Origin: Prochlorococcus sp. AG-409-J03
GTDB taxonomy: Bacteria; Cyanobacteriota; Cyanobacteriia; PCC-6307; Cyanobiaceae
NCBI GenBank assembly: GCA_003215695.1
Contig: QCJZ01000007.1
Span: 1 to 37,330, forward strand
Direction: 5' to 3'
Length of the DNA stretch: 37,330 nucleotides
Of this stretch, positions 19,836 to 32,125 are shown in pieces; position 1 is the stretch's first letter; every line of letters starts with the position of its first letter. The notes under the pieces are model-generated. The model worked only from the letters and a program-made list of their open reading frames with translations. It had not been told where the DNA came from and searched no databases. The translations under genes were made by a program, and so were the position numbers.

Positions 19836-19927
19836 ATCCTATTAAATGTTTCGTACTTTCATATCACTCTATACCTTACTATAATAAAGATTAACTGTCC
19901 CAGTAACGTTAATAATTTATCAATAGA

Positions 19928-21850
19928 TTATTTATTTTCATTTGGGTGAAAATAATTTCGAATAACACCAGCAGTAGATGATCCTAAGCCTGGTGTTGAT
20001 GAAAGTTCGGAAAGAGATGCCATTTGTATAGCCTCTATTGATCTAAAATGCTCCAATAATAATTTGATTCTTTGTGGTCCCAATCCAGGAATCTCATTTA
20101 ACTGAGAGCGTTTCATACGCTGACTTCTTTTTTGTCTGTGAAAGGTAATTGCAAACCTATGAGCTTCATCTCTAAGTCTTCTTAGCAAAAGCATTGCTGG
20201 TTGATTGGGGTCAGTGTCTAATGATTGTTTAACATTTGGAATAAATATCTCTTCTTGCTTCTTGGCTAAAGATATAAGATTTATATTTTGATCAAGATTC
20301 AACTGCTGTAAAGCATCTAATACCGAGCTTAATTGCCCTTTTCCTCCATCTATTACGACTAAATCAGGCCAGTCATTTAAATTATCCTTGTCTAATACAC
20401 TATATTCCTTACTTGAGAGTTTATTCATATCACCACCATTATCTTTATAACGAGCCCATCTTCTAAATCTCCTAGTAATAACTTCAGCCATTGATTCGAA
20501 ATCGTCACTATGTCCTAGTTTTATATTTGAACTTTTAATTTTATATTTTCTGTAATGTTGCCTAGCCGCAATACCATCAATAAATACTACCTGAGAAGCT
20601 ACAGCATCACTACCCTGAATATGACTAATATCATAACATTCAATTCTTTTTGGAATATTTTCTAACTCAAGTATATTGGTTAAATCGTCAAGCTCAACTA
20701 AGTTTTTATCATGAGATTGTCTAATTCTTTGCAACTCCATATTTGCATTCTTTTCTACTAATTTTATAATTTCCGCCTTCTTAGATCTTTTTGGAATTGT
20801 TATATTAACTTTTTGCTTTTTTAATTCACTTAACCAATCCGATATTATATCTGTATTTTGTAATTGATGTTGAACTAATATTTCTGAAGGTATTTCAATC
20901 GGATCTACATTTGAGTAATGATTTTCTACTACTTTTTGAAGTATTTGAGAAGTACTGAGATTATTATTATCTGAGAAATAGCCAAGTCGTCCAATTAATT
21001 TTCCTGAGCGCATTTGAAAAATTTGAATAGAGGATATATTCTCTTCTGATGCCAATGCTATTATATCTCTGCAAACAGATGAATCAGGAATAATCATCTT
21101 TTGAGATTCATACAATCTATCTATACCTTTGAGTTGATCTCTGACAGATCCAGCTTCTTCAAACTTCAATGACTCTGAAAAAGAATGCATCTGTTTTTCT
21201 AATAATAGTCTTAATTCTTCAGTTCTCCCTTGAAATATCATTTCAACTCGTTTTAGTGTATTTTTATAATCTTCTGAACTTATTTCTTCTTGACAAACAC
21301 CTGGACATCTTCCAATTGAATAGTTAAGACACGTTCTATCTTTGTAAAGTGGTATTCTTCTTTGTCTAAGAGGAAACAGTTTTTTTATACTAAATAGGGT
21401 CTGTCTAAGTAAATAAACATCAACGTAAGGACCATAATATTTATCTTTTTTCTGTCTTTCACGTCTTTTCCTAGTTAAAAAGATTCTGGGATATTTATCA
21501 CCCCAAGTTATACAAACATAGGGATATTTCTTATCATCTTTTAATAGAACATTAAAATAGGGTTGATTTGATTTTATTAAATTTGATTCTAGAGTTAAGG
21601 CTTCACTTTCTGTATCAGTAACTATCAACTCTATATCTACAACTTGCCTAACCATTAAAGAGATTCTTGGATTCAATTCATCACTGGATCGAAAATAACT
21701 TCTAACTCTATTTCTTAATTTTTTTGACTTACCAACATATAACAATCTATCCTCACGATCCTTCATTAAATAACAACCAGGATCATTTGGTATATCCTTC
21801 AAGAAATTCGATAGTCTTGACTTATCCTTGATTAACGGCGTTAATTCCAC
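19928..21850 (-). CDS. uvrC: Excinuclease ABC subunit C
   Basis: 640 aa; GIY-YIG domain (PGCYLMKDREDRLLYVGKSKKLRNRVRSYF), UvrB-binding region, IECYDISHIQGSDAVASQVVF, C-terminal HhH. Confidence 0.96.
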   Translation of the reverse strand: MELTPLIKDKSRLSNFLKDIPNDPGCYLMKDREDRLLYVGKSKKLRNRVRSYFRSSDELNPRISLMVRQVVDIELIVTDTESEALTLESNLIKSNQPYFNVLLKDDKKYPYVCITWGDKYPRIFLTRKRRERQKKDKYYGPYVDVYLLRQTLFSIKKLFPLRQRRIPLYKDRTCLNYSIGRCPGVCQEEISSEDYKNTLKRVEMIFQGRTEELRLLLEKQMHSFSESLKFEEAGSVRDQLKGIDRLYESQKMIIPDSSVCRDIIALASEENISSIQIFQMRSGKLIGRLGYFSDNNNLSTSQILQKVVENHYSNVDPIEIPSEILVQHQLQNTDIISDWLSELKKQKVNITIPKRSKKAEIIKLVEKNANMELQRIRQSHDKNLVELDDLTNILELENIPKRIECYDISHIQGSDAVASQVVFIDGIAARQHYRKYKIKSSNIKLGHSDDFESMAEVITRRFRRWARYKDNGGDMNKLSSKEYSVLDKDNLNDWPDLVVIDGGKGQLSSVLDALQQLNLDQNINLISLAKKQEEIFIPNVKQSLDTDPNQPAMLLLRRLRDEAHRFAITFHRQKRSQRMKRSQLNEIPGLGPQRIKLLLEHFRSIEAIQMASLSELSSTPGLGSSTAGVIRNYFHPNENK

Positions 21851-21868
21851 CGATTTTGTCTCGTTAAA

Positions 21869-22351
21869 TTAGCCACCATAGTTCCAACCTGTACTAGCTA
21901 AATTTAAGGCAGATCCATCCTTATTCAATACTGCACTCTTTACTTCAGCGACAAAGACTGTATGGTCGCCGTGTTCTACACCTGAAATAACCTCACATTC
22001 AACTCCACCTATAACATCTTCGATTAAGGGCATACCAAACTCTCCATAAGTGAATTTACAAGCGTCAAATCGTCCACCTAATCCTTTTTGCGGCTTAAAG
22101 AACACAGCTGCTAGATCCTTTTGATCTTCTCTCAAAACATTAAGAGAAAACATCTTAGTTCTTTGAATAATTCCATGACTAGATCCATCAGCGCGAACAG
22201 CCATTACAACTAAAGGTGGCGTAAATGATCCTTGTGTTACCCAGCTAGCAGTAAAACCATTTATTTCATCTCCTTCTCTTACGGCACATATAAATAATCC
22301 ATGAGGGATTTTGCGCAAAAGAACTTTTTTGGCATCCTGATTAAGAGTCAT
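21869..22351 (-). CDS. Flavin reductase-like domain protein
   Basis: 160 aa; GLFICAVREGDEINGFTASWVTQGSFTPPLVVMAV, FSLNVLREDQ, GDHTVFVAEV. Confidence 0.85.
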   Translation of the reverse strand: MTLNQDAKKVLLRKIPHGLFICAVREGDEINGFTASWVTQGSFTPPLVVMAVRADGSSHGIIQRTKMFSLNVLREDQKDLAAVFFKPQKGLGGRFDACKFTYGEFGMPLIEDVIGGVECEVISGVEHGDHTVFVAEVKSAVLNKDGSALNLASTGWNYGG

Positions 22352-22418
22352 GCGCTTTGATACGTTTATAGATATGAGATTCTATGAAAGAAATGGAATT
22401 TTTTAAAGTTAAAAAACC

Positions 22419-22895
22419 ATGAAGGCGCTTTATCCCGGTAGTTTCGACCCATTAACGTTTGGACACCTTGATCTTATTCAAAGAGGAAGTGATCTATTTG
22501 GCGAAGTTCTTATTGCAGTATTAGAAAATCCTTCAAAAAAGGCTACTTTCTCCTGCGAAAGAAGAATAGAGCAGATTAAAAACGCTACCAGAGATATACC
22601 AGGTTGTAGAACAATAGCTTTTAAAGGTCTAACTGTGGATTGTGCTCGTGAACATAATGCGGATCTTATTTTAAGAGGCTTAAGAGCCATGAGTGATTTT
22701 GAATATGAATTACAGGTTGCTCATACAAATAGGTCTCTAAATAATCAATATGAAACAATTTTCCTCGCGACAGAAACACATCATAGTTTTTTAAGTAGCT
22801 CTGTAGTTAAAGAAGTCGCAAGATTTGGTGGCGAGATACGTCATATGGTGCCTGAGTTTATAGCCAAAGACCTTTTGGAACTAAATACTAATTAA
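22419..22895 (+). CDS. coaD: Phosphopantetheine adenylyltransferase
   Basis: 158 aa; [56 protein letters not shown]. Confidence 0.97.
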   Translation: MKALYPGSFDPLTFGHLDLIQRGSDLFGEVLIAVLENPSKKATFSCERRIEQIKNATRDIPGCRTIAFKGLTVDCAREHNADLILRGLRAMSDFEYELQVAHTNRSLNNQYETIFLATETHHSFLSSSVVKEVARFGGEIRHMVPEFIAKDLLELNTN

Positions 22896-24127
22896 TTACA
22901 ATTTTCAGTATTATCTACTATTGATAATATGTTCATAATATGTTTTGTCGAATTATTCATGTTGTTAACTATAATGCTAAAAAATTTACCGTCTCCTAAT
23001 ATAATACCTGAAACGGATCTAACATTATTAAGTCTTCCGGATTTAGCCAAAATTCTTCCCTTAAGATTTACTGGAGCATTTACATTAGCCAATGAGCCTC
23101 TAACACCTAATAGTGAAAATGATGAGAAATAATATTCAGAAAATCTGTTGAGTTTCATTCTTCTCAAAAACTGAGATAAACCATATGTGGTAACTCTGTT
23201 CTTTCTTGATAAACCACTAGCATCTGCAAAGACAAACTTGTCAGAATTAAAGTTTTGATCATTTATCCAATTACTGTACTTTAGATTTGGAAAATCATGA
23301 GACCAGTCATTTAATGAATGTCTAAAAATAACTTCTGCTGTAAAATTATGGCTTTCAGAGTTAACAAGGTTTAGTAAAATATATAAAGGGGCAGAATTGA
23401 TAACTTTAATTGTCGCAATATAATCAATAGGATAGTCTTCTTTTACGGATTTCACAAAATACTTATTAGATAAATTCCTTTTTCTTAGAGCATTCTCTAA
23501 CTCATAAATGAAATGATCAATTGGATTATTTAAAGAATTAATACTTGCATTACTTGCTATTGAATACTTAGTAATAGGTGCCCCATATTCTTCATTTCTA
23601 TCGGCATACGACCAGCTAGAAGGCCACCAATTATTGGGATTACCACTTTTAACTATTATTGGAATTTTTAAATTAGGATTATAATTCGTATTATCAAGAT
23701 CATTTATTAATTCTTCTAGATGACGTTTATCAAAATCTGGATCCCCAGAAGCTTCAATATACAAGCCTCCATCATTCATCTCATTTAAAGATGTATTTAG
23801 CGTATAATAAGGTCCTAAAATATCTAAAGAGAAAGCGCTAGAAAGAATCTTCTGATTAGAAGCAGGTATTCTGGGTATTTCGCCATTAATATCTACAATA
23901 AAATCGCCAGAATCGTCTAGAATACTAATACTGATATTGGAGTTAAAGTTATATGTATAATCCTCCAGTTTATTTTGCAAAGAGTTACATATATTAAACT
24001 TTTCAGGACTTATAGTATTAATATCACGCTTTTGTCTTATGTATGAATATAATGAGAATAAATTACCGTTAACTATATTTATTGATAATAAGATTAAGCC
24101 AATATAAAAAAATAATTTCTTATTCAT
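22892..24127 (-). CDS. dacB: D-alanyl-D-alanine carboxypeptidase, PBP4/DacB-like
   Basis: 411 aa; SxxK in PASNQKIL, SxN in [12 protein letters not shown] in [15 protein letters not shown]. Confidence 0.83.
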   Translation of the reverse strand: MNKKLFFYIGLILLSINIVNGNLFSLYSYIRQKRDINTISPEKFNICNSLQNKLEDYTYNFNSNISISILDDSGDFIVDINGEIPRIPASNQKILSSAFSLDILGPYYTLNTSLNEMNDGGLYIEASGDPDFDKRHLEELINDLDNTNYNPNLKIPIIVKSGNPNNWWPSSWSYADRNEEYGAPITKYSIASNASINSLNNPIDHFIYELENALRKRNLSNKYFVKSVKEDYPIDYIATIKVINSAPLYILLNLVNSESHNFTAEVIFRHSLNDWSHDFPNLKYSNWINDQNFNSDKFVFADASGLSRKNRVTTYGLSQFLRRMKLNRFSEYYFSSFSLLGVRGSLANVNAPVNLKGRILAKSGRLNNVRSVSGIILGDGKFFSIIVNNMNNSTKHIMNILSIVDNTENCN

Positions 24128-24131
24128 GGAG

Positions 24132-24755
24132 TTATAAGTTTAGTATTATAGTTTCATCGTCGGGACGTTTATCAAATGATTTAACAAAAGAATATCCATT
24201 AGGGTTTAATTTAAATAGCTCCCAATCATTGGGAAATCTTTTTAATAATGCTCCCATGGATAATGGTTGTACAAAATAAATTACCTTCCATTTTTCAGCA
24301 AATCTTTTTCTCATTTCTCTACCGACACTTCCTATTCCTACTATTGGATCTTCCAACTTACCATTAATCATAATTACGGTTGAATTAGTATGGGAACATA
24401 CTTGCTCAAACATCTCAATATCATAAGGTTGAGGGGAGCATACTAATAATATTGAATTCAACGAATCTGTAGAATTAATAAACTCCTTAAATGTAAAAAT
24501 CTTATCAGCCAATTGAGGATTGTCTCTTTTAGCAAGAGCCGCTCCACCAGCATCGGCCCACAATAAGATATTATCGATATTAATTGCATTTAGTTTATTA
24601 GATAAACGAAAAATTAAGGGATTGATTCTTAAACCTTCAAATTTAAGGTTAATAGAAAGAAAAGATTGTTCAGAATTACTAGAAAAATAACTTTGAATTG
24701 ATTCATATACATTTGATTCTGCTTCTCTAAGATCTGAGGGTAGCTTATTCTTCAT
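24132..24755 (-). CDS. DUF1995-family-like protein
   Basis: 207 aa; LPSDLREAESNVYESIQSYF start and YFVQPLSMGALLKRFPNDWELF; matches my recollection of the cyanobacterial/plastid DUF1995 family. Confidence 0.65.
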   Translation of the reverse strand: MKNKLPSDLREAESNVYESIQSYFSSNSEQSFLSINLKFEGLRINPLIFRLSNKLNAINIDNILLWADAGGAALAKRDNPQLADKIFTFKEFINSTDSLNSILLVCSPQPYDIEMFEQVCSHTNSTVIMINGKLEDPIVGIGSVGREMRKRFAEKWKVIYFVQPLSMGALLKRFPNDWELFKLNPNGYSFVKSFDKRPDDETIILNL

Positions 24756-24762
24756 TTGATGA

Positions 24763-25950
24763 TCATTGTTTTTTAAATTCTAAAGATTGCAATGATTCAC
24801 ATATTATATTTGAAACTGAGTTAATATCATCATGTGTAATCCAAGGACCAATACTTATTCTTAATCCAGATTCTTGAAGTGGTTTATCAACATTAATTGC
24901 TACCAGAATGGGATTTGGTCCTTGACTAGAAGATGAGCATGCACTACCGCTACTTACATAAACGCCATGTTGTGACAATAATCGAACAATTTCTCTACCT
25001 TTAATTGGAATCATTGATTTTGTATGACAGAGAAATGAAAGATTATTAGGTAGTCGTTCTTTACGAGGACCAATAAAAGTAAGTTGTTTATTTTTAACTA
25101 GATTTTTTTTTAAAAGAGAGGTCATATTGGAAACATTATTCTCAGGAAATAGAGTTTGATTAGCATTCACTTCTATATATTCCTTTAGTAGATCAATTGC
25201 TGTCGAGAAACCTGCTATAAGGGGAACCGACTCAGTCCCAGATCTTATAGAGCCATTCTTAAATCCATATGAAAGATCATTCTGTAGTAAATCTCGAACG
25301 CCCCTTCGCAATATCAATAATCCAATACCTTTAGGGCCTTGAAGTTTATGCGCAGAGGCACTGAGCATATCAACATTTAATTTACTCCAATCAATAAGAC
25401 CGCTTGGGAGTACTTGTGTAGCATCAGTATGAAAAAGTATCTTTCGTCTTTTACATTCCATGCCAATGAGATTTATGGGCTGAATGGAACCAATCTCACT
25501 TTGGCCCCAGATTATCGAAACCAATTTTGTTGGAGGAGATAACATCTCCTCCAGGAAATCTAGGTTGATAATTCCATAACGATCTACCGGCCAATATCTA
25601 ATATCCCAACCATCATTAAGCATTTGATTTGCTATTAAGTTAATAGAAGGGTGTTCGACGCTACTTATAACAAGTCTTCCTTTATCAATAGTATTAGATA
25701 CAGCCTTAAGAGAAAAATAATTTGACTCAGTTGCTCCTGATGTAAAAAAGATATCGTCAGATGAAGCTTTTAATTTATTAGCTATGGATAATCTAGATCT
25801 TTCCAAAATCTCACTTGCAATAACTCCAACTTTATGAATACTTGATGGATTACCCCAGCATTCAGATTGCACATACTTTAGTTTATTAATAACATCTATA
25901 TGTGGTGGAGTAGTAGCTGATGCATCAAGATAAAGATTATTGTTATTCAT
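24763..25950 (-). CDS. Cysteine desulfurase (NifS/IscS-like)
   Basis: 395 aa; FTSGATESNYFSLKA, HTDATQVLPSG, SASAHKLQGPKGIGLL, SSGSACSS. Confidence 0.92.
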   Translation of the reverse strand: MNNNNLYLDASATTPPHIDVINKLKYVQSECWGNPSSIHKVGVIASEILERSRLSIANKLKASSDDIFFTSGATESNYFSLKAVSNTIDKGRLVISSVEHPSINLIANQMLNDGWDIRYWPVDRYGIINLDFLEEMLSPPTKLVSIIWGQSEIGSIQPINLIGMECKRRKILFHTDATQVLPSGLIDWSKLNVDMLSASAHKLQGPKGIGLLILRRGVRDLLQNDLSYGFKNGSIRSGTESVPLIAGFSTAIDLLKEYIEVNANQTLFPENNVSNMTSLLKKNLVKNKQLTFIGPRKERLPNNLSFLCHTKSMIPIKGREIVRLLSQHGVYVSSGSACSSSSQGPNPILVAINVDKPLQESGLRISIGPWITHDDINSVSNIICESLQSLEFKKQ

Positions 25951-25962
25951 GTTGAATATTGA

Positions 25963-26817
25963 TTAAATATCTATCTGTCCACTAAACACTTTTAATGCAG
26001 GCCCCTGCATAAATACTGGACCTGTTTGATTGGGCCATTCAATTTCTAATTTACCGCCTGGTAAATAAATGTTTGCGTGATTAAAAGTTTTTCCTAGCTT
26101 AGATGTTACGACCAGACAGGCGCAAGCTCCCGTACCACAAGCTAGTGTTGGCCCGCAACCTCTTTCCCATACTTTAACTTTAATATTTGATTTATCAATT
26201 AATTCAACGAAGTGAACATTGGTATCGTTGGGAAATGTATCGTGTTTTTCAAGGCATCTTCCCCACTTTTCAAATGGTATATTATCAATTTTATCAACAA
26301 ATACAATCATATGAGGGTTCCCCATACTAGCTGCATAAACATTTAAAATTTGATCATTTATTATAATCTTTCCATTAGGTACTGATAAATTATTCATTAA
26401 CAATTTTGTAGGTATTTTATCAGGAGAAAGAATTGGTTCTCCCATATTTACTTTAATATTTTCATTACAAGAAATAGAAGTAAGAATTAGACCAGCTTTA
26501 GTATCAATTCGAATATCGGACTTATCTTTAATTTCATTATTGTCGTTTAAAAAAGCAATCAAGCATCTTATACCATTACCACACATTTCTGGTTCAGAAC
26601 CATCAGAATTAAATATCCTCATTCTCACAAAAGATTTATTATTGGACTCTAATATAAGAATAATTCCATCTGCTCCGATACCAAAATTTCTATTACATAG
26701 ATATTCAATAAAGTTACCTTTATTTCCACTAAATAACTCATCTAGGTTATTACCACGAGCATCAAAGATAATAAAATCGTTACCAAGTCCTTGATATTTT
26801 GAGAAATTATTTTTCAT
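25963..26817 (-). CDS. dapF: Diaminopimelate epimerase
   Basis: 284 aa; KYQGLGNDFIIFD, SDGSEPEMCGNGIRC, GPTLACGTGACAC. Confidence 0.97.
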   Translation of the reverse strand: MKNNFSKYQGLGNDFIIFDARGNNLDELFSGNKGNFIEYLCNRNFGIGADGIILILESNNKSFVRMRIFNSDGSEPEMCGNGIRCLIAFLNDNNEIKDKSDIRIDTKAGLILTSISCNENIKVNMGEPILSPDKIPTKLLMNNLSVPNGKIIINDQILNVYAASMGNPHMIVFVDKIDNIPFEKWGRCLEKHDTFPNDTNVHFVELIDKSNIKVKVWERGCGPTLACGTGACACLVVTSKLGKTFNHANIYLPGGKLEIEWPNQTGPVFMQGPALKVFSGQIDI

Positions 26818-26952
26818 AATTTAAAGATTGTTTAACTATGTTCGTAGAAAATAATGCGGTCTTGGTAGTAATTTCAGAACTATTCGCATCTTGGGCATCA
26901 ATTTATGAGAACATTATCTGATTGGCAAATCAACTACTGAAGGTGATCTGAC

Positions 26953-29541
26953 TTGAATAATACTACTTCAGAGATTATTGACCAGCGTTACGAGCCTCGT
27001 GATAAAGAAGCTTATTGGCAAAAAGAGTGGGCTAAACAAGGTCTATATAAGACAAATACTGAGGTAAGCAAAGACAATACTTTTTACGCCTTGTCAATGT
27101 TCCCATACCCATCCGGTTCTTTACATATGGGGCACGTGAGGAATTATGTCATTACAGATGTACTGGCTAGATATAAAAGGATGCAAGGTTTTAACGTCCT
27201 TCATCCAATGGGATGGGATGCGTTTGGCTTGCCCGCTGAAAATGCGGCAATTGAGAGAGAGACAAGTCCTTCTACATGGACAGATAAAAATATTTCACAA
27301 ATGAAAAAGCAGTTAGATCGACTTGGATTATCTATAGATTGGTCTAAAGAAGTTACTACTTGCAAACAAGATTATTATAAATGGACTCAATATATATTTA
27401 ATCAATTACATAAAAATAAACTTGCCTATCAAAAAAAAGCAACGGTAAATTGGGATCCAGTTGATCAAACTGTGCTTGCAAATGAACAAGTTGATGCTGA
27501 TGGTAAATCTTGGAGATCTGGAGCAAAAGTTGAGAAAAAGGAGTTAAACCAGTGGTTTTTAAGTATTACAAGTTTTGCTGAAGAACTAAATAAGGATTTA
27601 GTTAAACTAAAAGACTGGCCAGAAAGAGTCAGGGTTATGCAAAAAAATTGGATTGGTAAATCAATCGGAGCGGAAATAACATTTGATATCAAAAATCATG
27701 ATCAAAAAATAATAGCTTTTACTACAAGAATTGATACAGTCTATGGTGTAAGTTATCTCGTCTTAGCATCAAATCATCCATTAATTGATCAATTAATAAG
27801 TAGTAAAGATATTGATAAATTAAAAGAATTCAGAAAAACTCAAGAAAAGTTAAGTGATCTAGAACGTAATTCAGACAGTAGAAAAAAACTTGGAATGTAT
27901 TTAGGAGTAAATGCAATCAATCCGGCAAATAATAAAGAAATACCTATATGGATTGGCGATTATGTGATTATGGAATATGGAACTGGAGCTGTAATGGGTG
28001 TTCCAGCTCATGATAGTAGAGATTATCAGTTTGCTAAATCATACAAATTACCAATTAATTATGTAATAAAACCAAATAATAATGAAGATGATAATTATTT
28101 AAATGAAGAGTATGTAGATAAGGGGATAATGATCAATTCTGATATATTCAATGGAATTAAGTCTGAAATTGCAAAGACAAAAATACTTGAATTAGGATCA
28201 AATGCTAAATGGGCAAAACCAAAAATTACATATAAATTAAGAGATTGGCTTATATCTAGACAAAGATATTGGGGTTGTCCAATTCCGATTATTAATTGTA
28301 AAAAGTGTGGTCAAGTAAGAGTACCAGATAAAGATCTCCCTGTTTCTCTTCCTGTTAATATTAAATTAACTGGTAAAGGCAAGTCACCTTTAACAACAAA
28401 AACCGAATGGATAAATACTCTTTGTCCTAAATGTGGACTTGAAGCAAAAAGAGAAACTGACACAATGGACACTTTTATGTGTTCGTCTTGGTACTTTTTA
28501 AGATATATAAACCCTGAAAATGAGGAAAATCCATTTATAAAAAGCGAAATAGATAAATGGCTACCTGTTAAACAATACGTTGGTGGTATTGAGCACGCAA
28601 TTCTTCATTTACTTTATTCAAGATTTTTAACCAAAGCTCTTAAAAGCTGTGGATTATTAAATATTGACGAACCATTTAAGAAACTATTAACCCAGGGAAT
28701 GGTTCAGGCTATTACTTATAAAAATCCAATTAATAATAAATATTATTCAAAAGATCAAATTAAAGATATTAATGATCCGAAAGATCCAATTACTGGAGAA
28801 AATATTGAAATCATCTATGAAAAGATGTCAAAGTCTAAATATAATGGTGTAGACCCATCATTAGTCATAGATAAATATGGTGCAGACACAGCTAGAATGT
28901 TTATACTTTTTAAAGCTCCTCCTGAAAAAGATTTAGAATGGGATGACTCTGATGTTGAAGGACAATATCGATTTATACAGAGACTCTGGAAATTTATTAT
29001 TACAACATTAGAACTTACTAAGAGTAAATCAATATTAAATATAGAAAAGGAGAATTCCAGGGATGAAGATGCTTTACGAATAATTAATATTGCTATTAAG
29101 GAAATTACTGATGATCTGGACAATCTTCAATTTAATACTGCAATATCTGAACTTATGAAAGCTGTGAATGGCCTAAGTTCAATAGTTAATAACTGTAGTA
29201 ATGAAACTCTAACTAATGTTATTTCACTATTAGTTAAATTAACTTCTCCATTTTCTCCTCATATTGCAGAGGAGCTTTGGAAGACAATCGGAAATACTCA
29301 GAGTATTCATCTTCAGTCATGGCCAAAATTCGAAGCAGATGCAATTGAACAAGATACTTTTAAACTTATGATTCAAATTAATGGAAAAGTTAGAGGTTCA
29401 ATTAATACAAGTAAAAATCTATCTAAAGATAAATTAGAAGATCTAGCCATTAAAAGTGATGCAGCTATAAAATGGATGAATGGAAAAGAACCAAAACGTG
29501 TAATTGTTGTGCCAAATAAATTAGTAAATATAGTTATTTAA
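26953..29541 (+). CDS. leuS: Leucyl-tRNA synthetase
   Basis: 862 aa; [16 protein letters not shown] (HIGH), [12 protein letters not shown] (KMSKS); TTG start as called. Confidence 0.97.
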   Translation: MNNTTSEIIDQRYEPRDKEAYWQKEWAKQGLYKTNTEVSKDNTFYALSMFPYPSGSLHMGHVRNYVITDVLARYKRMQGFNVLHPMGWDAFGLPAENAAIERETSPSTWTDKNISQMKKQLDRLGLSIDWSKEVTTCKQDYYKWTQYIFNQLHKNKLAYQKKATVNWDPVDQTVLANEQVDADGKSWRSGAKVEKKELNQWFLSITSFAEELNKDLVKLKDWPERVRVMQKNWIGKSIGAEITFDIKNHDQKIIAFTTRIDTVYGVSYLVLASNHPLIDQLISSKDIDKLKEFRKTQEKLSDLERNSDSRKKLGMYLGVNAINPANNKEIPIWIGDYVIMEYGTGAVMGVPAHDSRDYQFAKSYKLPINYVIKPNNNEDDNYLNEEYVDKGIMINSDIFNGIKSEIAKTKILELGSNAKWAKPKITYKLRDWLISRQRYWGCPIPIINCKKCGQVRVPDKDLPVSLPVNIKLTGKGKSPLTTKTEWINTLCPKCGLEAKRETDTMDTFMCSSWYFLRYINPENEENPFIKSEIDKWLPVKQYVGGIEHAILHLLYSRFLTKALKSCGLLNIDEPFKKLLTQGMVQAITYKNPINNKYYSKDQIKDINDPKDPITGENIEIIYEKMSKSKYNGVDPSLVIDKYGADTARMFILFKAPPEKDLEWDDSDVEGQYRFIQRLWKFIITTLELTKSKSILNIEKENSRDEDALRIINIAIKEITDDLDNLQFNTAISELMKAVNGLSSIVNNCSNETLTNVISLLVKLTSPFSPHIAEELWKTIGNTQSIHLQSWPKFEADAIEQDTFKLMIQINGKVRGSINTSKNLSKDKLEDLAIKSDAAIKWMNGKEPKRVIVVPNKLVNIVI

Positions 29542-31141
29542 AAATCAATTTTGAGATTATTAGTTTATCAGGATTAGCTTGATCACCATTCATTGAATAT
29601 TGATCAGAGTTTTCTGATAGTTTTCTAAGAATCAAATAAATCGACTCAGTTGAATCAGTAGACAATGAATTGTTAATATCGCTTAATGTTCTCTGCTTTC
29701 CATCATTTAAAAGATCTTCAATATCTTGTTGCAGCTTAATTATATTGTTTGCAGCTTTCTTACCCGCCTCAACTCCAGGTTGATTATAAGCATTAACATT
29801 AATCAATTCTGCATATAAACTGACTGTCCTCTCGAATAATGCAATTAGAGCTCCAAGGCTAGACTCATTAAATGATTTAAAAGTAATTGTTAAATTCTGT
29901 CTTCCTCCCTCAGTTAATGCTGATCTAGTTCCTTGAAGAAAACCAGATAAATAATCTCCTGGTCGTTTGTTTTTTACTTCAATTATCTCATCTGGGTCTT
30001 GAAGAATTTCAATGAAACTAACAAAGAAATTATCAACGCCATCTCTTAATTGCTGTACATATGCATGCTGATCCGTAGATCCTTTGTTTCCATAAACTGC
30101 TATCCCTTGATTAACTTGTTTACCATTTCTATCAAATTTCTTTCCTAAAGACTCCATAACAAGTTGTTGAAGATATCTACTGAAAACTTCTAATCTATCT
30201 CTATAGGGTAATACGACCATATCTCTTGTCCCTTTACCATTACCAGATTTATACCAAGCCAAAGATAAAAGTGCTGCTGGGTTATTTCTAATATCTTTAA
30301 CTCTTGTTAGTGCATCCATTTGAGATGCTCCATCTAAAAACTTATTAACATCAGCGCCAATAAGAACGGCAGGTAATAATCCAACAGCACCAGTAATACT
30401 TGTTCTTCCACCAACCCAATCAGGTAAATCAAAAATATCTAACCAATTTTCATTTACAGCTAAACAATCTAATTTACTACCTTTTGATGTAATTGCAATA
30501 GCACGAGAAGCCCATTCCTTATTATGATCATTAACAAACTTCATAGCTTGCTCCATTCCAATCAAAGGTTCAGGAGTACCTCCAGATTTACTAACAACTA
30601 CAAACAAAGTTGTATCAATAGTAGGAAGAATAGTATTTAATTTATGAGAAATACCCTCAGGGTCTACATTGTCTAAAAAATGTAGATTTAACCCGATCGA
30701 ATCCTTCTTAAAAGACTCTTTAATAAGTAAAGGCCCTAGGCCACTACCACCAATACCTATCCAGAAAACATCTGTAAATTTTTTATCATCGCTGTTAGTA
30801 ATATCACCTTTTAATATTGAAGAACCAAATTTGGATATGTCTTGAATCTCCTTAGCAATAGAATCTGAGATTTCCTGACTCGGAGCGACTTGAGGGTTTC
30901 GCAACCAGTAATGACCGACTTGCCTACCTTCATCAATATTGGCAATTGATCCATTCTCTAGAGATGCTAAAGACTCAAAAGCTTTGGAATAATGATCCTT
31001 AAAAAGTTCGAAATCCTTCCTCTCAACATCCATTCTACTTATATCAAGCCAAAAACCTAATGAATCATCGCTAAATAAAAGGTCACAATACCTTTTCCAT
31101 TTATCGTTGTTATTCATATGGAGGATGTCAGTTATTGCCAT
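29534..31141 (-). CDS. pgi: Glucose-6-phosphate isomerase
   Basis: 535 aa; [48 protein letters not shown]. Confidence 0.96.
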   Translation of the reverse strand: MAITDILHMNNNDKWKRYCDLLFSDDSLGFWLDISRMDVERKDFELFKDHYSKAFESLASLENGSIANIDEGRQVGHYWLRNPQVAPSQEISDSIAKEIQDISKFGSSILKGDITNSDDKKFTDVFWIGIGGSGLGPLLIKESFKKDSIGLNLHFLDNVDPEGISHKLNTILPTIDTTLFVVVSKSGGTPEPLIGMEQAMKFVNDHNKEWASRAIAITSKGSKLDCLAVNENWLDIFDLPDWVGGRTSITGAVGLLPAVLIGADVNKFLDGASQMDALTRVKDIRNNPAALLSLAWYKSGNGKGTRDMVVLPYRDRLEVFSRYLQQLVMESLGKKFDRNGKQVNQGIAVYGNKGSTDQHAYVQQLRDGVDNFFVSFIEILQDPDEIIEVKNKRPGDYLSGFLQGTRSALTEGGRQNLTITFKSFNESSLGALIALFERTVSLYAELINVNAYNQPGVEAGKKAANNIIKLQQDIEDLLNDGKQRTLSDINNSLSTDSTESIYLILRKLSENSDQYSMNGDQANPDKLIISKLIFK

Positions 31142-31426
31142 TATTGATAAAAGAATACTCCTTAATGAGTTTTGTTAGCGGGTATTCTCAAATGAGAGCC
31201 GTTAAACAATTAAGTTGTATTTATATTAGTCAAGATTTGTTTTCATTTGTCGAATGTTTAGTAATTGACAAATAGTAATGAACATAGACCAAGAATTATT
31301 ATCGAGAATAGTGGTTATATCTAAATAATAATTTTACTTTTCATTACTATTAAATATGTATTTACATTTTGATATTGTAATTCCAGCCAAAGGTCATATA
31401 TTTAGAAATAAAATAATGATTAGTAA

Positions 31427-32125
31427 ATGAAACCACAGAATAAAGAATATAGTGAAAACTATTTATTTAATGATCTAAAAGGGCTTTGTCTTATCAGCCC
31501 AACTGATTCAGTTAAGCCTATATTTGAGCCGAAAATTAGATTAGGGATTCTTGCATCAGGAAATGGTTCAAATTTTGAATACATTATTAAAGCAATTAAG
31601 AATAATCAACTTAATGCAGAAATTACAATTTTAATTGTAAATAATCCTGATTGCCTAGCAATAAATAAGGCAATAAAATATAATATAAACTATGTAATTA
31701 TTAATCATAGAATTTGTGATTCAAGATTAGAACATGATAATTTGGTGATGAACAAACTAGAGGAGTTGTCAGTTGAACTAGTTGTTATGGCAGGGTGGAT
31801 GAGAATTGTTGGAGAAAGATTAATTAATAGATTTAAAAACAGACTAATTAATATCCATCCATCACTTTTACCATCTTTTAAAGGTATAGATGCTATACAG
31901 CAAGCAATTGATAAAAGGGTAAAAATCACTGGCTGCACCGTTCATTATGTGCAAAAGGAGGTTGACTCAGGCTCAATAATTATTCAAGCTGCTATTCCAA
32001 TCAAGCAAGACGATAGTAAGGAGACTTTAACAAAAAGAATTCAAGAAATGGAACATATAATATTACCCTTGGCTATTGCAAAAGTTGCAAAAGATATAAG
32101 AACTATAGTCAGGGATAATAAGTGA
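31427..32125 (+). CDS. purN: Phosphoribosylglycinamide formyltransferase
   Basis: 232 aa; LGILASGNGSNFEYI, MAGWMRIVGERL, NIHPSLLPSFKGIDAIQQAI, GCTVHYV; ~35-aa N-terminal extension. Confidence 0.95.
   Translation: MKPQNKEYSENYLFNDLKGLCLISPTDSVKPIFEPKIRLGILASGNGSNFEYIIKAIKNNQLNAEITILIVNNPDCLAINKAIKYNINYVIINHRICDSRLEHDNLVMNKLEELSVELVVMAGWMRIVGERLINRFKNRLINIHPSLLPSFKGIDAIQQAIDKRVKITGCTVHYVQKEVDSGSIIIQAAIPIKQDDSKETLTKRIQEMEHIILPLAIAKVAKDIRTIVRDNK

Noticed and set aside
19884-19927. GTCCCA within an ATTAAC...GTTAAT inverted repeat upstream of hemJ, as a fifth repeat copy
   Set aside because: No TAGAC at the fixed 15-nt distance, no 3' block; GTCCCA alone is too short.
31153-31187. GAATAC...GTATTC hairpin in the pgi leader
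   Set aside because: Short stem with an 18+ nt AT-rich loop; no conserved regulatory motif visible.
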